Assembly: GCA_964438715.1 (NCBI GenBank)
Contig: CAYTLQ010000047.1
Span: 1 to 35,225 of the forward strand
From: CAYTLQ01 sp964438715
GTDB taxonomy: Bacteria; Bacteroidota; Ignavibacteria; Ignavibacteriales; Ignavibacteriaceae
Length of the DNA: 35,225 nucleotides
Direction: 5' to 3'
The notes under the pieces are model-generated. The model saw only the letters and a program-made list of their open reading frames with translations. It was not told the origin of the DNA and ran no database searches. The translations under genes and the position numbers were made by a program. Position 1 is the stretch's first letter, and every line of letters starts with the position of its first letter. Below are positions 23,287 to 30,885 of the stretch, piece by piece.

Positions 23287-25342
23287 TGTTATCCTCCTTC
23301 GATGTATCAGGTGTTTGTCGGAAATTCGTATCGTCGCTTGCTGTATTGGGATTTATATTCCCGTCCTCAGTTTTGTTTTCAGATTCCATGACATTCTTTT
23401 CAGCTTCTTCCTGCTCTCGTTCCATGCGTTCTAACTCACGCCGCCATTGCAAAGAGCGTGGAAGCCATAAAATGGTATGAGTACCGGCGAGAACAAAAGT
23501 AACTAAGAGCAATCCTGTCATACCCCAGAACGCCCAGAACAGCCAGGGATATTTTTCCGGATCGTGATGTGTTGCGTGACTAAGGTACCCGGCGAACTGC
23601 CTGTTTGCCGCCGGATGGCACTGCTGGCAGGTTTTAACAATATTTATTCTGTTAAGATGTGAACGGGCATCGGTTACCGGATAAATATCATGGGCGCCGT
23701 GACAGTTGAAGCATTTTGCTGTTTTGGCATAACCTAGTTGGGTAACCTTACCATGGTAGGTATCGAAATATGTACTTGCTATATACTCATGGCATTTACC
23801 GCAATTATTCATTACGGAAAATTTGAAATCGTCCTGATCTGTTCTCTTAATAGTATGTGCAGAGTGGCAGTCGTTGCACACAGGGAGCTTTTTATCAGTC
23901 TTTGTAACATCGGGTGAATGAATACTCTGCGCGAACTGTTCCTGAATGCCTGTATGACATGTGCCGCAGGTATTGGAAATATTCGACGGATGAATGGTAG
24001 AGTTCGGATCGGTATGAGGTAACTCCCTGTGTGCACTGTGGCAATCGGTACAGGTAGCAGTAACTGTTAAACCGCTTTTCAGAAGTCCTTTTCCGTGAAT
24101 ACTCTCAGAATAGTTATTAATAATATTATGCTGTGTTCCCTGATACCGGACTGCGGCCGTTTCACCCTCTCTGTGGCACTTTGCACAAAGTGTCGGAATA
24201 TTTGTAGGAAATATTTCCGATGCGGGATTTTTTTTGCCAAGGATTCCATGTGTACCATGACACTCTGAGCAGGTAGGAGCATTCTGATCGTTGCGGGCAA
24301 AAAGTTTACCGTGTGTGCTCATCTTATACTCATCACCAACAGCCGCATGACAGGAGGCGCAATCAACTTTGGAGGTAATATTTTCGCATGGCCGGACTTT
24401 CGATGGATTAACCCCTGTATGGCATTGACTGCATGCTACTTTTGCATGTACCGATCCGGAGGTCTGCTTTGTATTAATAAACATTGAGTGACCGGTACGG
24501 GCAGATTTGAGACCCTCGTTACTATGACAGCGCAGGCAGTCTTCATCTGCCATTCCCTGCTCATAAAATACTTTCCGTATTTTGTGAGGCTGGTGGCAGT
24601 CGATACATGCCGGCAGTTTATGAACTTCTTTTTCCCACAATTCACCCTTAATAATTTTCCGGTGAACAGCTTCTATTGCAACATGGCATTTCGTACATGT
24701 TGTTGCAATATTTTTCCGTGCAATTGAAGAACGGGCATCGGTATGCGGCAATACCAAATGGGCGCCATGGCAGGAAGCACAGGTAGCCGAAACTGCTAAA
24801 CCTTTTTTCAAAAGTCCTTCCCCGTGGATACTTTCAGAATAATTTTCCAGTATGTGGTCCTGCGGTATATTTCTCTGCAATTGTACCGGCGAGCCTTCAC
24901 GATGACATTTACCACATACATACGGAATATTTGAAGGGAAAACCACTGAGCGTATATCGGACACTTTTGTAATTTCGTGTGCTCCGTGACAGTCCTGACA
25001 TTTCGGTGCAAGTGGGTCTTTACGCTGACTTGCTTTGCCATGCAGTCCGTCATTATACATTTTATTTGCCTCTTCATGGCATCCGGTGCAAGTAGCTCTT
25101 TTCAGCGTTTCTTCATGTGGTAATTCAGCATCCTTTAAATCCGTATGACATGAAATACAGTCGTTTTTACCGTGAACCGAAGCGGCAAATTTTTTTTCAT
25201 TAACAAAGACCGATATTGTCTTACCATTTCTGGTACCCTTCAGTGTTTTATCTTCGTGACAGGAAAAACAGTCGGAATTATCCTGCGCAAGAGGAGAGAA
25301 TGAGGAAAGGGTAAAATAGAGAAGCAGTAAAAATTTTTTCAT
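23273..25342 (-). CDS. 19-heme cytochrome c with C-terminal membrane anchor
   Basis: Translation from the ATG at 25342 gives 689 residues with a clean signal peptide (MKKFLLLLYFTLSSFSPLAQ). An in-frame ATG at 25360 would add six charged residues and is less likely. There are 19 CxxCH motifs, so 19 c-type hemes are predicted in the periplasm. One membrane helix lies near the C-terminus (WLFWAFWGMTGLLLVTFVLA), followed by an acidic cytoplasmic tail. The first 16 hemes are two gapless copies of an 8-heme module; the last three form a separate tail. The gene sits between a 13-heme c/b fusion and a b-type cytochrome with which it overlaps, which fits a long electron wire linked to a quinone-active membrane unit. 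Confidence 0.92.
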   Translation of the reverse strand: MKKFLLLLYFTLSSFSPLAQDNSDCFSCHEDKTLKGTRNGKTISVFVNEKKFAASVHGKNDCISCHTDLKDAELPHEETLKRATCTGCHEEANKMYNDGLHGKASQRKDPLAPKCQDCHGAHEITKVSDIRSVVFPSNIPYVCGKCHREGSPVQLQRNIPQDHILENYSESIHGEGLLKKGLAVSATCASCHGAHLVLPHTDARSSIARKNIATTCTKCHVAIEAVHRKIIKGELWEKEVHKLPACIDCHQPHKIRKVFYEQGMADEDCLRCHSNEGLKSARTGHSMFINTKQTSGSVHAKVACSQCHTGVNPSKVRPCENITSKVDCASCHAAVGDEYKMSTHGKLFARNDQNAPTCSECHGTHGILGKKNPASEIFPTNIPTLCAKCHREGETAAVRYQGTQHNIINNYSESIHGKGLLKSGLTVTATCTDCHSAHRELPHTDPNSTIHPSNISNTCGTCHTGIQEQFAQSIHSPDVTKTDKKLPVCNDCHSAHTIKRTDQDDFKFSVMNNCGKCHEYIASTYFDTYHGKVTQLGYAKTAKCFNCHGAHDIYPVTDARSHLNRINIVKTCQQCHPAANRQFAGYLSHATHHDPEKYPWLFWAFWGMTGLLLVTFVLAGTHTILWLPRSLQWRRELERMEREQEEAEKNVMESENKTEDGNINPNTASDDTNFRQTPDTSKEDNNGKV
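23849..25273 (-). repeat. Tandem duplication of an 8-heme module inside the 19-heme gene
   Basis: Counting from the ATG at 25360, heme cysteines at residues 31, 68, 91, 121, 149, 194, 222 and 252 recur at 275, 310, 334, 364, 392, 437, 465 and 495, an offset of 242-244 each time. Conserved pieces include NYSESIHG with GLLK nearby, CHREG, ELPHTD/VLPHTD and FPSNIP/FPTNIP. The two copies have diverged strongly at other positions, so the duplication is old. Confidence 0.85.
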
Positions 25343-25430
25343 TTTTCGCTCGTAATACAAATGAACAAAATTTTAAGCCGCAAAGCTGTTTGCAATGCGG
25401 CCGGAAAATCAACAGATACGGCAGTGCGGA

Positions 25431-27581
25431 TTAACTTTGCCCGGAATTATCGGTTTGAGAGTCTTCTGCTTTCTTCTGTGCTTTAATTCTCTCAAGTTCT
25501 AAAGGATGCTCTTCGGCCATCTCTTCTTCAGTAATAGTTCCTTTAATCCATGCAATATTCATCGGATAGATATCGGGATTAAAAAGTACAAAGTAGAAAT
25601 GCCATACAATAATTGAAAGGAACGCTAACCAGGCCTCGTAATAGTGAATTGTGCGTGCTATATCCCAGCCGAGTTTGGTGAGTAGTCCGATAAATGTATT
25701 ATCGAACCACATGATGAAACCGGTTACCGTCATAACAATAGTGCCCCAGATGAGCGCCCAGTATTCTGCTTTTTCAACATAACTGAACCGGTCAAGTTTC
25801 GGTTTTTCTTTAGCGAAACCAAGATTGTATTTAAGAACGCCGATTGCGTCGGTGGCATCCTTTAACCGCGGAAGTAGATCGATAATTAACTGCCGGCCGC
25901 GGGCCGTAAATGAAATATAATATAGATGATAAAAACTCGCCGCAACCATCACCACTGCGGCAACACGGTGTATAATACTCCTCCATTCAAAAGCATTGAC
26001 GCTCAGGTCTCTGATGTAACGAACCCACCATGCATCAGGAAAGCGAAGCATAAATCCTGTTATCACAAGAGTAAAGAAACTTGTGAGAAGGAGAAAATGC
26101 TGAATACGCTCGGCAAGATTCATACGGAGATATAACGCATGGCTGTGGTGTTCATATGGTATAAGCCCGCGCTGTTTCATTTTCTTTATCTTTGCTTTTT
26201 TTACAAAGTCGATAAAGTTATGGAAGAACATTCCGCCAATGGTTGAGCCAATTAGAATAATGTAAATAGTTGCAATCCAGTAAAGCACCGGCTCTTCTTT
26301 TTCAGTCATTGTAACATGAATTGAGCCGACGGTAAAGTTTTCATTTGCACCGGGATGGCACTTTCCACAGGTTTTAACAAGATTTGCCTTGTGTATTGTT
26401 GAGGTTGGATCCGATGATGGTTTGATATTATGAACCCCGTGGCAACTGCCGCAATTGGCAACATTGGCTTCACCGCCAATCAATGCTAAGCCATGGTATG
26501 TTGATTTAAATGTCTGGTAACGGTTAGCTGAAAGTCCGTACTTTTCGGAAAGCTTAACCGAACTATGGCAAGGGGAACATACCTGCAGAGAAACATTCTG
26601 AGAGAATACCGGAGAATTCGGATCGGTGGTTTTAAGTATATTATGCTCACCGTGGCAATCGGTACACATAGGTGCATCGGGGTTACCTTTAGCAACCGCT
26701 ACACCATGAATACTTTCATCATACACTTTTCTTATGTCGTCGTGGCATTTGCCGCAAGTTGCCGGTATATTTGCCTTAAACACAGAGGATTCAGGATCGG
26801 TGCCTTTTTTTATTGCATGAGAACTGTGGCAATCAATACATCCCGCCGCTTTAACATTTCCTTTATTATTCAGCGCCTTCCCGTGTACGCTATGTTCATA
26901 AGCATTGATAAATCCAACAGTCGGTGCAACACGCGCCCGCACATCAGGGTTATCCTGATGGCAGGAAAGACATAATTTTTCCCGTGAAAGTTTCGCCTGA
27001 AGGCTATCGTTTTTATTAGCTAATGTACTTATCGATTGTTTATGGCATGTAATACAATCCGGTGCGCCAAGAACGCCGTTTGAAAGCGCAATGGCATGAG
27101 CAGAATTTTCAAATTCTTTCTTTTTATCGGGGTGACAGTTTCCACAAGACTCAGAAAGATTTTTTGAATTAAAAGGCGACGAAGGATGATCTACACGAAG
27201 AATTTTGTGTGTGCCGTGGCATCCTTTACAGTTTGTGTCTTTCGGTCCATTACTTCCATTTGCTTTTAACATCTGCGGATGGAAAAGGTGCTTTGTGGGC
27301 GCATTCTTATGGCACGAGAGACAGTTGATTGGACGGATGTTTTCTTTATGCGGAACATCCTCTGCACTAAATCCTGTGTGACAGGATATACACTTCAGTT
27401 TGGCGTGCGGGGAGCTTTTTAAGTGAGCATCGTTAACAAAGAGCGAAACTTCTTTTCCGTTGCGCTCCATAGTAAGTGACTCATCGCTATGACAGCCAAG
27501 ACAATCCTCATCGGACTGAGCAGGTGCATAATAGCAAAACATCAACACAAATAATAACAAGAGAGAAGTTCGCCTGTTCAT
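25431..27581 (-). CDS. 13-heme cytochrome c fused to a b-type cytochrome (CbcL-like layout)
   Basis: The 716-residue protein has a signal peptide (1-22) and 13 CxxCH motifs over about residues 27-410, followed by a membrane domain with about five helices. The first helix is VLYWIATIYIILIGSTIGG; later ones carry the heme-b histidines in RIQHFLLL, IIHRVAAVVM, SFYHLYY, TIHYYEAW and VWHFYFV. This joins a periplasmic multiheme domain to a formate-dehydrogenase-gamma-like quinol-oxidising unit in one chain, the same layout as Geobacter CbcL. Its N-terminal heme region resembles the 8-heme module of the neighbouring 19-heme protein (DCLGCHSDE, FVN, SPHAKLKCISCHTG). Likely role: quinol oxidation and electron delivery to the periplasm. 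The acceptor is unknown. Confidence 0.9.
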   Translation of the reverse strand: MNRRTSLLLLFVLMFCYYAPAQSDEDCLGCHSDESLTMERNGKEVSLFVNDAHLKSSPHAKLKCISCHTGFSAEDVPHKENIRPINCLSCHKNAPTKHLFHPQMLKANGSNGPKDTNCKGCHGTHKILRVDHPSSPFNSKNLSESCGNCHPDKKKEFENSAHAIALSNGVLGAPDCITCHKQSISTLANKNDSLQAKLSREKLCLSCHQDNPDVRARVAPTVGFINAYEHSVHGKALNNKGNVKAAGCIDCHSSHAIKKGTDPESSVFKANIPATCGKCHDDIRKVYDESIHGVAVAKGNPDAPMCTDCHGEHNILKTTDPNSPVFSQNVSLQVCSPCHSSVKLSEKYGLSANRYQTFKSTYHGLALIGGEANVANCGSCHGVHNIKPSSDPTSTIHKANLVKTCGKCHPGANENFTVGSIHVTMTEKEEPVLYWIATIYIILIGSTIGGMFFHNFIDFVKKAKIKKMKQRGLIPYEHHSHALYLRMNLAERIQHFLLLTSFFTLVITGFMLRFPDAWWVRYIRDLSVNAFEWRSIIHRVAAVVMVAASFYHLYYISFTARGRQLIIDLLPRLKDATDAIGVLKYNLGFAKEKPKLDRFSYVEKAEYWALIWGTIVMTVTGFIMWFDNTFIGLLTKLGWDIARTIHYYEAWLAFLSIIVWHFYFVLFNPDIYPMNIAWIKGTITEEEMAEEHPLELERIKAQKKAEDSQTDNSGQS

Positions 27582-27621
27582 CGGAATATTCCTTAAGCTG
27601 TCATAGCAACGAATGAAAAAA

Positions 27622-27963
27622 CTATTTCTTTAAACCTGCAAGCCATTCGGAAAGCTTTTTCAGTTCATCATCGGTACCTTTAAAGTTTGCAGGATGTTTT
27701 TTATCCTTTATAGCTTCCTCTTTTTTCAGATATTTCTCCAAAAAATCAGCTTTGAATTTGCTTCCCGTATCAGAAAGGTCGGGGTTCTTCTTTTTTGAGG
27801 TTGTTGTAATCTGCTGACTTTCAATTGCATGACAGGAATTACATTTTTTTTCGGTGAATAATTTTTTTCCGTCCGGATCTGAAGAAACGGGGGTTGCAAA
27901 AGCCACACTGTACAATAATACCACTGTTAGTACGAATGCCAGATAAACAAAAAGCTGTTTCAT
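27622..27963 (-). CDS. Small monoheme cytochrome c
   Basis: Translation from the ATG at 27963 gives 113 residues with a signal peptide (MKQLFVYLAFVLTVVLLYSVAFA) and GGAG 9 bases upstream. An upstream in-frame start at 28014 would bury the signal peptide and is rejected. One CNSCH heme site follows KLFTEKK, as in class I cytochromes, and a late KHPANFKGTDDELKKLSEWL helix closes the fold. A methionine distal ligand is not obvious in the mature part. It is the first gene of the cytochrome cluster and is probably a soluble or loosely bound periplasmic electron carrier that receives electrons from the large cytochromes. Confidence 0.9.
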   Translation of the reverse strand: MKQLFVYLAFVLTVVLLYSVAFATPVSSDPDGKKLFTEKKCNSCHAIESQQITTTSKKKNPDLSDTGSKFKADFLEKYLKKEEAIKDKKHPANFKGTDDELKKLSEWLAGLKK

Positions 27964-28406
27964 TGTATAACTCCAGATAATCAATCTATTTTTATTAATT
28001 GCGTTATGTATCATTTTGAATCACGGTATTTGTTTCCGGTAAAACTTTTTATCAAACAAAGTGCCACAAACTAAATATTGCCAAATGTTGAATATTGAGC
28101 ATTTTTCGCCAAATTAATTGCTTTAATTATGCTGTCAATCTCAACTTCGAGAAGGATAAACCCTCAATTTGTTGTAATCAGGAAGTTTTCTGAGGAATCA
28201 CTTTTTTACCGAATAACCTATTAAACATCCTGAAATATTTTACGATAATGCGAGGAAAATGCCGGAATGATTTTTTAATGAAAAATTATCTGATAGGGAG
28301 CGGAAAAAAAATAAATTAAATATAAATTATTATCCTTGTTGCAAGAGAATTTTTTTTAATATTTTACAATCCGATTATTAAAACATTCAAAAGGAGGCCT
28401 TACATC
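27964..28406. other. Divergent intergenic region, 443 bases
   Basis: This AT-rich gap should hold the promoters of the cytochrome cluster (minus) and of the acidic protein gene (plus). A TTGTTG / AATATT pair with 16-base spacing lies near 28334-28361 and could be a promoter for the acidic gene, but the T-rich context makes this weak. No FNR- or CRP-like palindrome, riboswitch or small RNA was recognised. Just before the acidic gene, AAGGAGG at 28391-28397 is an unusually good ribosome-binding site for this window. Confidence 0.5.
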
Positions 28407-28778
28407 GTGGCGCTGAATAAACACGAAGTAGAATTAATGCAGAATAGCCCTGAGCTGGAAAATGACATAGTAGAAATTTCTTTGCCTGTGGAAACCGAAC
28501 AACCTTTTTACACTGTAGAAGAGATCAGACTCGCTAAGAAAATGGATGAGGATGACTTTGATGATGAAGACGAAGATTTTGATGACGAGGACTTTGATGA
28601 TGAAGATGAAGATTTTGATGATGACTTCGATGAAGATATTGACGAGGACTTCGACGAAGATGAAAGTATTGAAGACCTTGAAGATGAAGAGTTCTACGAA
28701 GATGATTTTGATTTTGATGAAGATGAGGATGAATTCGACGAAGACGACGATTTTGAAGATGATGACGAAAATTTTTAA
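28407..28778 (+). CDS. Short, extremely acidic repeat protein, function unknown
   Basis: The 123-residue protein starts at GTG, 9 bases after AAGGAGG. Residues 1-47 form an ordinary-looking N-terminal part (ALNKHEVELMQNSPELEND to YTVEEIRLAKKM). Residues 48-123 are almost only Asp, Glu and Phe, in imperfect DFDDEDE-like repeats. There is no signal peptide and no membrane helix, so it should be cytoplasmic. The tail resembles the acidic, disordered tails of nucleic-acid mimics, RNA-polymerase-associated delta-like proteins or metal-binding proteins, but the N-terminal part matches nothing I recognise. It stands alone as a single transcript, with its own terminator at 28793-28820. The GAT/GAA-rich DNA may expand or contract by slippage. 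Confidence 0.8.
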   Translation: MALNKHEVELMQNSPELENDIVEISLPVETEQPFYTVEEIRLAKKMDEDDFDDEDEDFDDEDFDDEDEDFDDDFDEDIDEDFDEDESIEDLEDEEFYEDDFDFDEDEDEFDEDDDFEDDDENF

Positions 28779-28792
28779 TGCACCCGAAAATC

Positions 28793-28820
28793 AAAAAAGG
28801 AGGCACTGCCTCCTTTTTTT
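28793..28820 (+). terminator. Intrinsic terminator
   Basis: AAAAAAGGAGGC (28793-28804) pairs with GCCTCCTTTTTT (28808-28819) around a 3-base loop and runs into further T residues, 14 bases after the acidic gene's stop codon. Confidence 0.92.
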
Positions 28821-28904
28821 TATTTAAAGCTTCACTTTCTCTCTTGATTAATTATGATATTTGTGTCAATTTAGCCAATCGTTAACTTGCTTACTATTAC
28901 CCCA

Positions 28905-30878
28905 ATGAAATTTATCTATTGTGCACTTTTTGTCGTGATATGTATTTCTGTCTCACCGGCACAGGTACGATATCTCATTACCTTTACGGATAAGGGACAG
29001 ATTAATGACGGAATTCTCCAAAAAAACAGCGATGCATGGTATTCCGCCAAACAGACTATTTCTGAGCGTTCGTTTATGCGGCGTATAAAATCACGGGGCG
29101 CAGGTGAAGCTATTGATTACGACGATGTGCCCATTTATGAACCCTATATAAACAAATTGGAAAACATGGGATGCAAAATTCACAGAAGGCTGCGGTGGTT
29201 TAATGCTGTTTCTGTTTTTGCCAGTGAGGATATCATAAATTCTCTTAAAGTTCTTCCGTTTATAAAAAGTGTTCAAAAGGTAAAACGATTGAGCTTTACA
29301 CCTATGCCAGAGCCGCTACCGGAAAATGCTATTTCAAACTTCACTCCTCCCGCAGATGCCTTGCATTATGGTAATTCGTTCTATCAAAACGAACTCTCAC
29401 AGATTCCTCAGGTACATCAGGCCGGTATTGACGGTAGCGGTGTGCTTATCGGAATTCTTGATACCGGCTTCGACCATCAACGCCATCAATCTCTTGCAGA
29501 GCGTACTGTTATTGCCGAGTGGGATTTTGTTTTTAACGACTCAGTTACTGCAAATCAACCGACGGATTTATTCTCTCAGCATAATCACGGCACCTATGTT
29601 TTCTCTATACTTGCAGGTTATAAGGATAGCTTACTAATAGGACCGGCATTTGGAGCCTCATTTGTTCTTGCAAAAACTGAAGATGTTTCAGGTGAAACTC
29701 ATGTTGAGGAAGATAATTTTGCCGCCGCTATTGAATGGATGGATAGCATCGGCGTTGATATTACCAGCAGTTCATTGGGGTATAATCTTTTCGACCCCGG
29801 GAATTTTTCTTACCGCTATCAGGATATGGACGGGAAAACAACTATTGTCACACGGGCATTAGAAAAAGCATACAGTAAGGGAATCCTCTCATTTACAGCC
29901 GCAGGTAACGAAGCAGACGATCCGTGGTATTATATTATTGCACCGGGCGATGCTCCTAATGCAATTACCGTTGGCGCAGTTACTTCTAATGATAGCGTAG
30001 CAGCATTCAGCTCCCGCGGTCCTACAGCCGATGGCCGTATTAAACCTGATGTTGTGGCAATGGGAGTTTCAGTCTTCGGTGCCGCGGCTTCCTCCGATAA
30101 CATGTATATATATAATAGCGGAACCTCTGCTGCCACACCTATCGCCGCCGGTATTGGTGCACTGTTATTATCATTCCATCCGGAAATCAGCAATGCGCAG
30201 GCGAGAAATATTCTTCTCAGCACCGCAAATAACTTCCGCACTCCAAACAATTTTCGCGGCTACGGACTTCTTTCTGCCAAGTCAGCACTCGAGTATCCGG
30301 TTGTAATTCAAAAAGATGGTGTGAACAAAATCAGAAAATCGTTTCTTGATGCTATTTCCCCCGCATCGGTAAAATTTATTTATACTTTAAACGGCACTGA
30401 CTATGATACCATTGCGTTTAAGCCCGAAAACGGAAGCAAATATTTTGTTGAGCTTCCCGCGATAAGTACCGGTTCTTTGATTAATTTTTTTATTAGTTAC
30501 AATGACAATTCCGGTAATCAGAAGCGTGAGCCCGCATCAGGTGAATATGCATTATTGTATGGAGATGTGGTAATCAACCGTGAGACATCTGCACCTCCGG
30601 ATAATTTTGTTCTTTTTCAAAATTATCCCAATCCCTTTAATCCGGAAACAACCATAAGATTTTTTTCTCCACGCGCGAGTAATGTAAATGTGGATATTTT
30701 CAGTATTACCGGAGAAAAAGTTTTTCGTTTATTTAACGGGGCTGTGCAACGCGGCTATACAACTCTGAACTGGAATGGACGAAATACCGATGGTATCAGT
30801 GTTGCATCCGGAGTATATTTCTGTATCTTACAAAGCGAATCGCAACGCCATGCAATAAAAATGCTTCTCGTAAAATAG
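28905..30878 (+). CDS. Secreted subtilisin-like serine protease (S8) with T9SS sorting domain
   Basis: The ATG at 28905 gives 657 residues with a signal peptide (MKFIYCALFVVICISVSPAQ). A TTG at 28887 would add six residues and is less likely. An N-terminal prodomain-like part (about 20-150) precedes the S8 catalytic domain: D186 in IGILDTGFD, H228 in HNHGTYVFS, the oxyanion N335 in AAGNE, and S408 in NSGTSAATP. All catalytic residues are present. A beta domain and a T9SS sorting domain (NYPNPFNPETTI to MLLVK) follow. It would be exported by T9SS and degrade or process proteins outside the cell. The gene ends 7 bases from the convergent DUF5686 gene, with no room for a terminator. Confidence 0.95.
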   Translation: MKFIYCALFVVICISVSPAQVRYLITFTDKGQINDGILQKNSDAWYSAKQTISERSFMRRIKSRGAGEAIDYDDVPIYEPYINKLENMGCKIHRRLRWFNAVSVFASEDIINSLKVLPFIKSVQKVKRLSFTPMPEPLPENAISNFTPPADALHYGNSFYQNELSQIPQVHQAGIDGSGVLIGILDTGFDHQRHQSLAERTVIAEWDFVFNDSVTANQPTDLFSQHNHGTYVFSILAGYKDSLLIGPAFGASFVLAKTEDVSGETHVEEDNFAAAIEWMDSIGVDITSSSLGYNLFDPGNFSYRYQDMDGKTTIVTRALEKAYSKGILSFTAAGNEADDPWYYIIAPGDAPNAITVGAVTSNDSVAAFSSRGPTADGRIKPDVVAMGVSVFGAAASSDNMYIYNSGTSAATPIAAGIGALLLSFHPEISNAQARNILLSTANNFRTPNNFRGYGLLSAKSALEYPVVIQKDGVNKIRKSFLDAISPASVKFIYTLNGTDYDTIAFKPENGSKYFVELPAISTGSLINFFISYNDNSGNQKREPASGEYALLYGDVVINRETSAPPDNFVLFQNYPNPFNPETTIRFFSPRASNVNVDIFSITGEKVFRLFNGAVQRGYTTLNWNGRNTDGISVASGVYFCILQSESQRHAIKMLLVK

Positions 30879-30885
30879 GCTTCAT

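Noticed and set aside
28534..28827. Open frames in the other frames of the acidic gene (Met/Lys-rich or His-rich)
   Set aside because: They are shadows of the GAT/GAA repeats of the acidic gene; only the GTG frame has a ribosome-binding site and an ordinary N-terminus.
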